This document shows positions 19,128 through 28,272 of a DNA stretch of 64,000 bases, piece after piece. A program made the position numbers and the translations under genes. This DNA comes from Schizochytrium sp. CCTCC M209059 (lineage: Eukaryota > Sar > Bigyra > Thraustochytrida > Thraustochytriidae), in contig KN805373.1 in assembly GCA_000818945.1 (NCBI GenBank), positions 1,017,785-1,081,784 on the forward strand. Direction: 5' to 3'. How positions within the stretch are numbered: the first letter of the stretch is position 1; every line of letters begins with the position of its first letter. The notes below the pieces were generated by a model. It did no database searches, was not told where the DNA came from, and was given only the letters and a program-made list of their open reading frames with translations.

Positions 19128-21203
19128 TTGGGACAAGAGCGAGCACGGGGACCTTACGCGATGGCGTCTGTGTCGCGGCCTGCGACGACGATGGCGCAGC
19201 AGGGCGTGTGGTCCCACTTTATGCGCACGGCGTGGTCGATCCCGCACGGCAAGGTGCTCCTCTCGTCGTGGGGCGCGTACCTGGTTTGGCTCGCGACGCT
19301 GCAGCAGCAGCAGAAGAAGAAGAAGACCTCGAAGCAGGAGGAACAACGGCCGCGTCCTGCAGCGTCGGCCGCAGACACCGAATCGAAGCCTGCACTGGCC
19401 GACGAGAAGTCGAAATCGGCGACCGATTCGGCGCGCAAGACGCGGGATGCCAAGGCCAAGAAGAGGGCGCTCGAGGAGCTCCTCAAGCTGCTCAGAAAGC
19501 ACGCGTGGACGCAACAGGGCGCCGAGTTTGTCTTGTACCTCTTGACGCTATGCTCACGCGTGCTCATCACCGTGAAACTGAGCGATGTCTCGGGACGGCT
19601 GGCAGGTCTCATGGGAGCGCGGAGGTACGAGGACATGTTCAAGGGTCAAGCTCAATTTGGTCTTTTTTGCGTTGGCGCGGCGGCCACGACAGCCGCGATG
19701 AAATTCCTGGAAAAGCGCGTTGCCTTTAATGCCCGCGCCATTCTCTTTGAGCACCTCAAGGCCCGGTACCTCGACGCGGAACGCCTGCGATTCTACCATG
19801 GTGACTTGAGCGATGCTGCCGCGCGGCTCACCGTGGACCTCGAAGACTTTTCCAGCTCGCTTGTGCACGGCGTGGGCCACTTTGTCAAGCCGCTCATCGA
19901 CATTGTCCACCTCTCCGCCGTCATGGGCTCGCGTCTGGGCCTTTCGAACTTGGGCATCTTTTACGCGTACTTTTGGTTTTCCAACTGGAGCCTCAAGCGC
20001 GTACGTTCTCGCGCCCTCCCCAAGCCTCTCAAGGAATGCGCCATGGAGCGCAGTCGACTGCAAAGCGAGCTGCGGACATCTTTGCAGAATGTGCACGGCT
20101 TTCGCGAACAGATCGCCATGCAGGGCGGCATTTCGCGGGAGCGCGCCACGGTGGACCGCCAGTTCGCGAGTGTACGTCGCGAGATCGACCTGGAAAATCA
20201 GCAGTATGCGGTGCTTGACTGGCTCTCTTCGTACACGCTCAAGTACGGCGGCATGATGATCGCTTTTTCGATCTTGACGCCCAACGGGTACTATGACCCT
20301 TCCAAGAGCGCTCAGGATCTCACAGAGTACTTTTTCTCCAACTCTTCTCTTTTGGGCGCGCTTGCGTCTGCTGTCAAGGATCTTGCCGATTCTGCAAATG
20401 AGGTTCCTCGCATTGAAGGTCTTGCCGAGCGCGTGTACGCGCTGGAAAGGAACATGGACAAGGTTGACGCAAGCGGGCGCAGCGAGACTCTCTTCGATGG
20501 CGCCGTGTCATGCGACCCGGACAATGCGGCGATTCGCGTTGTTCATGCGGATGTAATGCCACCGCAACCGTTGCCGCGCGACACGGTGAGCGACGACGCA
20601 GAGGAGGTGGCCGCGCCCCTGCTGCTTATCAAAGATTTGAACTTGGAGATCCGCGCGGGCGAACACACGGTGATTCGAGGCGCAAACGGACTCGGCAAGT
20701 CGAGTCTCTTTCGTGTTTTGACGCAGCTCTGGCGTGTGGAGGGCGAGAACCCGGAGGTCGTCGTTCCGGCCTCGCTCTTTGTGCTGCCGCAGGAAAGCTT
20801 TTTGCCCCGAGGCGCTGCCTTGCGCGAACTCCTCACATACCCTCGAGCTGGCGATGCAATTTCTGATGCTGATGCTGCGGGGCTTCTCGACGATGTCGGC
20901 CTCGATGCCATTCTTGCTCGATATGGCGTGGACGGAATCGCCGACTGGTCAGCGTGTCTCTCTGGCGGCCAAAAGCAGCGTCTTGGCTGGGCGCGTCTCT
21001 TTTTTCATCGGCCCAAATTCGCTCTTTGCGACGAGGCTACGGCGGCCATTAGCAAGGAGCAGATCGATGCTCTCTTTGCGCAGGCCAAGCGTCTCGGTAT
21101 CACGCTAGTTACAATTTCGCATTCGCCGCAGGTCGATGCGCACCATGTTCGCGCCCTCGATCTTGTTGGTGACGGTGAATTTGTTCTCTCGTCGCTCGCG
21201 TGA
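19128..21203 (+). CDS. ABC half-transporter, subfamily D (peroxisomal type)
   Basis: This 691-residue half-transporter has one membrane domain followed by one nucleotide-binding domain, the ABCD arrangement. A charged linker (about 65-120) follows a first hydrophobic segment. The loop motif FREQIAMQGGISRERATV near residue 330 resembles the EAA-like motif of ABCD proteins. The ATPase part has Walker A GANGLGKSS (about 518-526), signature LSGGQKQRLGWAR (about 610-622), Walker B FALCDEATAAI and a final switch His in TISHS. ABCD half-transporters dimerise and move acyl-CoAs or fatty acids into peroxisomes, so the substrate here is inference. The usual DECTSAV after Walker B is DEATAAI. A second in-frame ATG at 19161 (MASVSRP) is an equally good start. 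Confidence 0.88.
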   Translation: MGQERARGPYAMASVSRPATTMAQQGVWSHFMRTAWSIPHGKVLLSSWGAYLVWLATLQQQQKKKKTSKQEEQRPRPAASAADTESKPALADEKSKSATDSARKTRDAKAKKRALEELLKLLRKHAWTQQGAEFVLYLLTLCSRVLITVKLSDVSGRLAGLMGARRYEDMFKGQAQFGLFCVGAAATTAAMKFLEKRVAFNARAILFEHLKARYLDAERLRFYHGDLSDAAARLTVDLEDFSSSLVHGVGHFVKPLIDIVHLSAVMGSRLGLSNLGIFYAYFWFSNWSLKRVRSRALPKPLKECAMERSRLQSELRTSLQNVHGFREQIAMQGGISRERATVDRQFASVRREIDLENQQYAVLDWLSSYTLKYGGMMIAFSILTPNGYYDPSKSAQDLTEYFFSNSSLLGALASAVKDLADSANEVPRIEGLAERVYALERNMDKVDASGRSETLFDGAVSCDPDNAAIRVVHADVMPPQPLPRDTVSDDAEEVAAPLLLIKDLNLEIRAGEHTVIRGANGLGKSSLFRVLTQLWRVEGENPEVVVPASLFVLPQESFLPRGAALRELLTYPRAGDAISDADAAGLLDDVGLDAILARYGVDGIADWSACLSGGQKQRLGWARLFFHRPKFALCDEATAAISKEQIDALFAQAKRLGITLVTISHSPQVDAHHVRALDLVGDGEFVLSSLA

Positions 21204-21803
21204 TAATTAAGTTCAACCCGCGCCTTCTCCCTTCGCTTTTATAATGCCGTGTTTCTACGAGAGAGAGAGAGAGAGATACACCCACTGCATAGGCTTCTTT
21301 CTCTCTTTTCGTGTCGTCTTGCTTTCTTCTTGCCTCTTGGCTCGATTCCACGACCCACGACGCTGCACTGCCCGCACGTCCGGGGTCTCCTTACGACGCC
21401 AAGCAAGCAGTGCCAAAGCAGCGTCAACGGCACCGCCGCCGGTCATCTCCTTCCTCCTTTGCCGCATCCCGAACGAGCCCGCGTACAGTGCAGTGCAGTG
21501 CAGTGCAACGTTGTTCCTGTGCTGCTGTTTGCCTTGCCTTGCCTTGCCTTGCCTTGTTTTCCCTTGCCTTGTTTTCCCTTGCCTTGCTCTGTCTTGCAAG
21601 CCGTGTGCGGTGGCCTCTGTCTGGCCCCAGCCAACAGACCCGTTTTTGCACTTCAGCTCGGGTCCCATTCCAGGTCTGTCCGTGCACTGCGCTCGTCTTC
21701 TCCGGCCCTCTGCGCCGCTCGCGCGCGCTCGCCCGCCGCGGCTCTGCGGCCCCCGCGCGCGCCGCGCCTGGCCGCCGCCCCGCCCCCCCGCGTTAGGGCT
21801 CTC
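21204..21803. other. Spacer with CCTTG repeats up to assembly gap
   Basis: This region follows the ABC gene. It holds a (GA)n tract (21258-21277), CAGTG units (21488-21506) and imperfect CCTTG repeats (21534-21596), then very GC-rich sequence running into the N gap. No gene is visible. Confidence 0.55.
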
Positions 21804-22192
21804 NNNNNNNNNNNNNNNNNNNNNNNNNNNNNNNNNNNNNNNNNNNNNNNNNNNNNNNNNNNNNNNNNNNNNNNNNNNNNNNNNNNNNNNNNNNNNNNNN
21901 NNNNNNNNNNNNNNNNNNNNNNNNNNNNNNNNNNNNNNNNNNNNNNNNNNNNNNNNNNNNNNNNNNNNNNNNNNNNNNNNNNNNNNNNNNNNNNNNNNNN
22001 NNNNNNNNNNNNNNNNNNNNNNNNNNNNNNNNNNNNNNNNNNNNNNNNNNNNNNNNNNNNNNNNNNNNNNNNNNNNNNNNNNNNNNNNNNNNNNNNNNNN
22101 NNNNNNNNNNNNNNNNNNNNNNNNNNNNNNNNNNNNNNNNNNNNNNNNNNNNNNNNNNNNNNNNNNNNNNNNNNNNNNNNNNNNNNNNNNNN
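21804..22192. other. Assembly gap (389 N)
   Basis: This is a run of undetermined bases. Flanking sequence is extremely GC-rich, which may be why it is unresolved. ORFs that appear to run through it are artefacts. Confidence 0.99.
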
Positions 22193-22243
22193 CTGGCCGC
22201 GGCGGCGCGCGGCAGCGCGTGGCGCAACCGGGGCCGCAGGCTC

Positions 22244-24010
22244 GTGCGCAAGGTCTGGCGCCCGCCGCGCGCGTCTCCGGCGGCAGCGGCGCAGCGGCCG
22301 GAGATGGGCAACGTGGCCGGCGCGGGCGCCGAGCCGGACGAGGGGATGAAGCGCGCCGTGCTGGGCCTCGAGTGCACGGCGCGCAGGGTGCTGGAGAACC
22401 TGCGCGACGGCAAGTACGCCTCCGTGGTCGTCATGGCCGGCGCCGGCATCTCCGTCTCGTGCGGGATCCCCGACTTCCGCACGCCGGGGACCGGCCTGTA
22501 CGACAACCTGCAGCGCTTCAACCTGCCCACGCCGGAGAGCGTCTTCGAGCTCGACTTCTTCCGCGCCAGCAAGGGCGAGGCCTTCTACAAGCTGGCCAAG
22601 GAAATGTGGCCCGACAATTTTAAGCCCTCGCCCACGCACCTCTTTGTGCGCCTGCTGCACGACAAGGGCCTGCTGCGCCGCGCCTTCACGCAGAACATCG
22701 ACACGCTCGAGCGCGTCGCCGGCGTCCCGGACGACAAGCTCGTCGAGGCGCACGGCAGCTTCGCCAACTCGAGCTGCACGCGGTGCCGCAAGCCGTTCGA
22801 CGCAGAGGGCAGCAAAAATGCCATTTTGGAGGGCAAGACGCCCATCATGTGCGAGGAGCCCGGCTGCGGAGGGCTGGTCAAGCCGGACATTGTCTTTTTT
22901 GGGGAGGGCCTGCCAGCCAAGTTTGGCATCTGCAGCTCCAGCGACCTCCCGCAGGCCGACCTGCTCATCGTCATGGGCACCTCGCTCACCGTCCACCCCT
23001 TTGCAGGGCTCGTGGAGATGGTCCCGCCGGACTGCCCGCGCCTCCTGCTCAACATGAAGCCTGTCGGCGTGCGGATCCCCAGCGAGGAGAGCAACGGGCT
23101 GCGCCTCAACCAGCCGGAGAACTGGCGCGACGCCATGATCCAGGGCCCCTGCGACGATGCGGTCCGCGCCATCTGTGACATTCTCGGCTGGCGCGAGGAC
23201 CTCGAGGCGCTCGTGGAAACTTTTGGCTCCAACGGCGGACCTTCGCTTGAACCCATCGACCCGCTCGTTGCTTTCCCTGCCATGGCGCCCGATGGCCTCG
23301 ACAAGAACTGGCGTCTCAACGAGGACGTTACCAAATGTCTTCCCTCCCCGCCACGGCCTCCACGCTTTCACTCGGAGGACTTTGACCTCCCGCTGCTCGA
23401 GTCTGTCGCGCGCGCCGAGGAAGGAGGTGGCATGGAGCTCTTTATCTTTGAAGAGTACACCACATTGCGCCCCAGCGGCCAGATCGCTGGCATGCTCTGC
23501 CTCACGGGTGAGAGTCTCGAGAACTGGAATGGGTGTCACGTTCTGGCTCTGGTCGAGGCTGGCATGGAGCGTTGGGACATGGAGGTCATCAGTAATTGCG
23601 AGCTGCTGGACGAGCCGATGACCAAGCCCGGGTCTGAGGACAAGCGCGCTGCCTTTCATCAGGCTGCTTTTCAGATCCCGCCGGGGGGCACGATGGAATT
23701 CGAGCTCTGGTACGTTGACACAACTAATGGCCGCGTTTCGGCGCGTTGGGGTCCCTTTCAGCTTCGTAAAACGAAAAAGAGCTCCACCACGGGAGCCTCG
23801 GCTGCAGGGGGCGCAAATCATCTTGTCGGGGTTGATACTTCTTCGGAAGATGGGGATGACTCTGCGGAAGAATCTCTCGATCTTGACCGCGCCGTCGACG
23901 AGATTGTCAGTGCCATGAATGGGCTACCTTCACATCTTGTGGACGCCGACCCCAATGATGTCAAGGACAAGACCGAGAAGGCCAAAGATGATGCCCAAGG
24001 CACAAAGTAA
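22244..24010 (+). CDS. Sirtuin (SIRT2/Hst2-like NAD-dependent deacylase) with C-terminal extension
   Basis: The Sir2 core covers about residues 45-315. It has GAGISVSCGIPDFR (NAD binding), TQNIDTLE, catalytic His170 in EAHGSF, zinc cysteines 178, 181, 203 and 208 (CTRC and CEEPGC), KPDIVFFGE and GTSLTVHPFAGL. These fit class I sirtuins of the SIRT1/2/3 type, which remove acyl groups from lysines using NAD. A further 270 residues or so follow. About residues 395-515 look like a beta-rich domain ending in RWGPFQLRK that I cannot name, and the rest is an acidic tail. The likely start is Met21 (base 22304, MGNVAG) rather than the first ATG 52 bp after the N gap. The first kilobase is markedly richer in C- and G-ending codons than the 3' half. 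Confidence 0.93.
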   Translation: MRKVWRPPRASPAAAAQRPEMGNVAGAGAEPDEGMKRAVLGLECTARRVLENLRDGKYASVVVMAGAGISVSCGIPDFRTPGTGLYDNLQRFNLPTPESVFELDFFRASKGEAFYKLAKEMWPDNFKPSPTHLFVRLLHDKGLLRRAFTQNIDTLERVAGVPDDKLVEAHGSFANSSCTRCRKPFDAEGSKNAILEGKTPIMCEEPGCGGLVKPDIVFFGEGLPAKFGICSSSDLPQADLLIVMGTSLTVHPFAGLVEMVPPDCPRLLLNMKPVGVRIPSEESNGLRLNQPENWRDAMIQGPCDDAVRAICDILGWREDLEALVETFGSNGGPSLEPIDPLVAFPAMAPDGLDKNWRLNEDVTKCLPSPPRPPRFHSEDFDLPLLESVARAEEGGGMELFIFEEYTTLRPSGQIAGMLCLTGESLENWNGCHVLALVEAGMERWDMEVISNCELLDEPMTKPGSEDKRAAFHQAAFQIPPGGTMEFELWYVDTTNGRVSARWGPFQLRKTKKSSTTGASAAGGANHLVGVDTSSEDGDDSAEESLDLDRAVDEIVSAMNGLPSHLVDADPNDVKDKTEKAKDDAQGTK

Positions 24011-24346
24011 GGTCTCGCTTTTGCTCCCGTCCTGTTAGGGCGGAGACGGCAGCGTTTGTGTGTCCTCTGTACTCTCCTGTGAGGGCTATGGTGAAGGCTC
24101 ATACTTTTTTTTTTTGTTGGGATGAGGCAGGGGTGGAACTTTATTCATGCGAACGGACAGTCGGTAGCAAGGAAAAGCAAAAATAATATCGAAAAAGTAT
24201 ATTCCGAATTTGAAGAGAAGCAAAGTGCAGAGCAGAGCAGAGCAGAGTAAAGTAGAGTAGGAAAGACGACGAGAAGCAATGGAACTTTTTCATTCTTTCC
24301 CTTTCTAAAAGAAAAGGAAGGAGGAGATGAAGCTATCGCTGTCAGG

Positions 24347-24383
<37 letters not shown>

Positions 24384-24415
24384 TTGTGTCTGTGTATCAT
24401 GATGTGTGCTTGTAT
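24011..24415. other. Convergent 3' spacer with GA tract
   Basis: This is the 3' region between the sirtuin (+) and the Csm1-like gene (-). It holds a T run (24104-24115), AGAGC/AGTAG repeats near 24225-24260 and a (GA)n tract (24349-24375). I see no gene. Confidence 0.6.
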
Positions 24416-25951
24416 TTAGTCCATTTCGGGCCCCGGCGCTGCGCAAAAGAGCTCGTGCTGAATCAGTGCCTGCAGCGCGGGAAGATCTTGGGCACCTGCA
24501 ACGTCAAGCTCTTCTCGCATTGATTCGGGCATGAAACGCACGTTTCCAGTGGGTCGAAAAATGATGCCCTCGCCATCAGGAGCAGACTCGAATTCGTACT
24601 TGACCGCCTTGCGCTCGCTCTTGTTCTTGAGAATGCAACGCATGAGCTTGCCCTCGTCTTCGATTTCCACCGAGAGCCCAGTTACCTTTTTCAAGGCCGA
24701 CAGCTGATGCTTGATGCGCAGAAACTCCTCGGCGTCTGGCCCAGTAGACTCGAAAGTCTCTGTTTGTTCTGCAGTCTCTTTACCAGGAGGTACGACGCCA
24801 CAATTGGCAAGAGCCGTGCGCGCCTCTGCAAGTTCGCGTTTGAGCGTTGCAAGACTTTCGCTTTCTACACTGGCAGCCTTGGCTGCGCGGAGGGCCTTAA
24901 TTTCTCCGCGAAGCTCCTGAATTACTGCGTCCTGCGCTTTGCAGCGAACCGCCGCAAGCTGACGCACCTTGTTGAGCTCAAATTCGGCAGCCGTAGTCCT
25001 CAAGTCCTTCAGTTCGAGAAACAGGGTTTCCACCACTGTTGGGGCCCGGGGCATGTCTTCGAGAGCAAGACCGCTCGAGTCTTGTAGACAGGCGTTGATG
25101 GCTTCCTCTTGTCGAATCTTGTCAAAGACGAGCTTCTCCTCTTGACTCACCTGAAGAAGTTGTTCGCGGGCAATATCATCCAACTCGAGCTGCTTTGCTG
25201 TTTCGTCGCTGTCGTAGATTTCGGCGGTATCCCTGTTTTCGATATCTGGAGACACAGAACTCGTCGAAGCAGCGGCAACAGGAGCAGGAGCACTAGCAGT
25301 CGGCGAGCTTGGGGGAGCTTGGGGGATCTCAACAGGGTCGACGTTGGCTGCCTTTGCGTCCTCTTTCTGCTTGATCATTTCCTTGTCATGGCTTTCATTT
25401 TTGCTGTTGCTTGACTCGGAGACCACTTGTTGCTGCGGTTCTTGTTCTTGCTCTTGTCCTTGAAGCTCGCTTGGCTTAATGGCAGACTGTGAGTCGGGTT
25501 TTGTCTCTTGATTCGAGGCAGCTGCCAATTCGAAAGTCTCCGCATCACCCACGGAGGTATGATCGGCTTCGTCGTTGGTGTTGCTGACAGGCTCAGTTGC
25601 CTCGACATCCATGTTTTCTGGAAGAGGCGCGGATTCGTCATTAAGCGCCTCCTTTTCGGCGGCAGGCTGAGCCTTGCGTTTGCCCCGTTTCGCCTTTTTC
25701 GGCTCCTTCTTTTGTGGCGAAACATTTTGTGTTGGTTCTTCTTCGTTGCCAGCGTCCAGGTTCTCCTTGTCAACGGGAGGGTCTCGCGTCGCCTTGGAGG
25801 TCTTTCTTACCTTTACGGCTTCGGAGTCTGCGGACTTTGAGTCCTCCTTTTTGGCCTTTTTGCCAACGAGAAGCACCTCGGCCTCCTTGACCTTGCGCTT
25901 GCGTGTGCCTTGAGCAGCCGCACGCCTCGCACCGGCACGTGACTTGGGCAT
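24416..25951 (-). CDS. Coiled-coil protein with Csm1/Pcs1 (monopolin)-like C-terminal domain
   Basis: In this 511-residue protein, about residues 1-260 are basic then acidic and disordered, with NLS-like clusters (GTRKRKVKE, KKAKRGKRK). A coiled coil spans about 270-390. The C-terminal globular part (about 405-505) begins HQLSALKKVTGLSVEI and ends with MPESMREELD and ALQALIQHELF. This layout (coiled coil, then an RWD-like domain of about 100 residues with a TGL motif at its start) resembles the Csm1/Pcs1 subunit of monopolin, which clamps or cross-links kinetochore microtubule sites. The match is by pattern only. Other RWD kinetochore proteins (Spc24/Spc25 type) are the main alternatives. A nuclear location is inferred. 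Confidence 0.6.
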   Translation of the reverse strand: MPKSRAGARRAAAQGTRKRKVKEAEVLLVGKKAKKEDSKSADSEAVKVRKTSKATRDPPVDKENLDAGNEEEPTQNVSPQKKEPKKAKRGKRKAQPAAEKEALNDESAPLPENMDVEATEPVSNTNDEADHTSVGDAETFELAAASNQETKPDSQSAIKPSELQGQEQEQEPQQQVVSESSNSKNESHDKEMIKQKEDAKAANVDPVEIPQAPPSSPTASAPAPVAAASTSSVSPDIENRDTAEIYDSDETAKQLELDDIAREQLLQVSQEEKLVFDKIRQEEAINACLQDSSGLALEDMPRAPTVVETLFLELKDLRTTAAEFELNKVRQLAAVRCKAQDAVIQELRGEIKALRAAKAASVESESLATLKRELAEARTALANCGVVPPGKETAEQTETFESTGPDAEEFLRIKHQLSALKKVTGLSVEIEDEGKLMRCILKNKSERKAVKYEFESAPDGEGIIFRPTGNVRFMPESMREELDVAGAQDLPALQALIQHELFCAAPGPEMD

Positions 25952-26408
25952 GTTTGGATTCGAGTTCGAGTTCGAGTTCGCTTGCTCTCGTGCCTTAACT
26001 ATGGTACCTTTCTAGCAAGCGCCTCACAGTCCGTGCCCCGGGTCTTCTTTGCCAGCGTTCTTGCGGCGGCGACTCCGTGCCGAATTTTCTCTCTCGCTTG
26101 CGCGTCGACGTAATCCGCCCGCGCAGGTCCCGCTCGAACTGCTCAAGCAAGTTTGCTCACCGTGTGCAACCGTCGAATCGAAGCCCATTCCTTTTTTTTT
26201 CTTTTCCTTTTTTTTCTTTTTCCCCAAGGAGAAAGAGAAGGAGGTAGGGAGCGAGAAGCAGGACAAACAAAGGGCAAACGCAGCAACTGAACGGAAGGAA
26301 GGAACTTCAAGAAGCACATAAAGCGAAAACGAAATTGGACTTGCCAAGGAAGAACAGCAGATCATACTACAAGGGTGATATACAGTAACTAGGGAAGTAA
26401 AACCTTTC
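25952..26408. other. Spacer between two minus-strand genes
   Basis: This region lies upstream of the Csm1-like gene and downstream of DNMT2. It contains GAGTTC units (25968-25980) and T-rich runs (26190-26222). I see no convincing gene. Confidence 0.5.
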
Positions 26409-27767
26409 TCACGATCGAGCAGAACAAAGATGAGCGTGCATAAGAGCCCGAACAACAATGACATTGACAGACTGCCCCACAACTTTGCATCGCTGGTTAA
26501 AGGTCATGCCATCCGGAAAGGTAAAGTTGTCAGGAAAGCCAAAGAAGTTGAGCATTTCGCGAGCTGAAAAGCGGCGCACTTTGCCCTTGTAAGCCTCGCA
26601 GACATCCTCTGGATCCGAGAGTTCCCCACGGTGTGCGCAGCCTGCATGAAATATTGACCCGGATGCGCGGTGATACGTGTGGCCGTAGGCAGAGGTGAAG
26701 CAAAAGGTCGTGCGGTCCTGAACACCCGTATACCCGAGCCCTCGCGCCCACTTTTTCTGCAAGACAACTTCGCTAAGCATGAGTTCATTCAGCGAATCCG
26801 AGTTGAGGTGAGTATCAACAAACGCACCAACCGGATTGACGCCTTCGGGTCCCGAAACGCCCCCGTGGCATTCTTCGTGAAGAGCTTGCGTGGTTTGGTC
26901 TTGCCGCAGCTGAAGTTGTGAGCAATCTAGGGTCTGGCCTTGTAGCGTCATGCGCTTGACGCTATCACACTTGCATTCGGGAATGAGCCGATCAATGGCC
27001 TGGGGCTCCTGTGTGTATGAGATTGCGCCCTGAACGTGGGTGCTAGAGTTTTGTTCACATTGTACAGCGACCATGAAGAAGCGCATGCGGTTATTTGGAA
27101 TGCGAAATTGCATTGGGGTAAGGAGATATTGTCGCCATGCATATCCGCAGCGTTTCAACACCTCGCACCATTTCTTATGCGTTTCGGAGCCGAAAAAGCC
27201 GCGCACATTTTCCATGAAAATGCGCTCGGGTCGCTTTTTCATTTGCTCGAGAAGATTCATAAGGTTCAGGAAGGCTGCGTTGCGGCGGTCTTGAAGGTCA
27301 AGCTGCTGCGCCATTTGCGTTGTGGTAAAAGGCTGGCAGGGAGGCGACATTGTCCAAATGTGCGCCTTGCCGTCAAGGTCGGCGAGCTTGACCCTTTCCA
27401 AGTTGAGTGGCCGCGCCTTTTCGGGAAAGTTGTGCTCGTAGACTTTACGCACGACTTGCGAGGAGTCAACGGGTGCCACGTGGACCTTGCGAGGATCATG
27501 CGCTGCTTCGAGGGCTGCTTCAAGAGCCACTCGCATGCCCCCAATGCCCGCAAAGAGCTCCAAGACTTGTAGTTCCTCCTCCTCCTCCTCCTCCTCCTCC
27601 TCCTCTTTTCCTTTCTCGTTGCCCGTGTCCATTTCCCTCACATCGGGCGCTCGTGGGGGCGCCCCGTCGCTGCTCTTTGTCACCGTTTCCATCATTTCCG
27701 TCGTCTCCGACTCCATGGCCATGGATGAAAAAGAAAAGCTATTGGTGCGCGTCCCGCGCTCCACCAT
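26409..27767 (-). CDS. TRDMT1: DNMT2/TRDMT1 tRNA cytosine-5 methyltransferase
   Basis: This 452-residue protein contains the cytosine-C5 methyltransferase motifs in order: FAGIGGMR (72-79, SAM binding), SPPCQPF with catalytic Cys144, ENVRGF (186-191), QFRIPNNRMRFF and GQSVNVIVV. The DNMT2 signature CFT is at 356-358, followed by YGHTYHRASGSIF, which separates it from DNA methyltransferases. The known role is methylation of C38 in tRNA-Asp and a few other tRNAs, using SAM. The N-terminus has about 65 extra residues, including a run of Glu from a (CTC/TCC)n tract (about 27571-27605). The start may be Met16 (base 27722). The target-recognition region is somewhat longer than in compact homologues. 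Confidence 0.95.
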   Translation of the reverse strand: MVERGTRTNSFSFSSMAMESETTEMMETVTKSSDGAPPRAPDVREMDTGNEKGKEEEEEEEEEEELQVLELFAGIGGMRVALEAALEAAHDPRKVHVAPVDSSQVVRKVYEHNFPEKARPLNLERVKLADLDGKAHIWTMSPPCQPFTTTQMAQQLDLQDRRNAAFLNLMNLLEQMKKRPERIFMENVRGFFGSETHKKWCEVLKRCGYAWRQYLLTPMQFRIPNNRMRFFMVAVQCEQNSSTHVQGAISYTQEPQAIDRLIPECKCDSVKRMTLQGQTLDCSQLQLRQDQTTQALHEECHGGVSGPEGVNPVGAFVDTHLNSDSLNELMLSEVVLQKKWARGLGYTGVQDRTTFCFTSAYGHTYHRASGSIFHAGCAHRGELSDPEDVCEAYKGKVRRFSAREMLNFFGFPDNFTFPDGMTFNQRCKVVGQSVNVIVVRALMHAHLCSARS

Positions 27768-28272
27768 TGACCTCTCCCTCCCTCCTCAGCTTTGCTGTTT
27801 TAGCTCTGCGCCCGCTCGCTGGACCATCTGGATCATTCGTAGCGTTTGAAAGTTATGGAATGCATGGTACTTACGGGGTGTGTGCACGTGAAGGTATGCG
27901 CACGTGCTGGCGCTGAGCGGGAGTCCAATTAGCGAGCGTGCAAGCCCGGTGCTCGCTCGCTCGCGCTCGCTCGGGATCTAGCTCACGGCCAGCTTAAGTG
28001 GCCTCGCCGCCTTCTGGCTGGCTGACTGGCTGACTGGCTGCTCCGAGAGGGGAAAAAGAACGCGGTGATGCCCTTCGAGGCGTCACCATATTGCAGTGCA
28101 ACTGCAAAGTGTTGCCAAGAAGAAGTTGCTGGAGGTTGTTGGCGCAAGTTTTGTCTTTTTTACAGGCAGCGCGCGCGACGCCAAAATCGCAACGGAGGAG
28201 AGGCCGTGCGTGTGTGTCTGATACTCCTCGCCAGTGCTTCGCTGCAAGCGTCGGGGCAAAAAGTACCTCGCG
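27768..28272. promoter_or_regulatory. Divergent spacer, DNMT2 / myristoylated protein
   Basis: This spacer of about 500 bp contains GCTCGCTC-type repeats (27946-27972) and GGCTGACT repeats (28014-28040). No gene is supported. Confidence 0.5.

Noticed and set aside
21653..23821. 722-codon minus-strand ORF crossing the N gap
   Set aside because: It is antisense to the sirtuin and includes 389 unknown bases, so its openness has no meaning.
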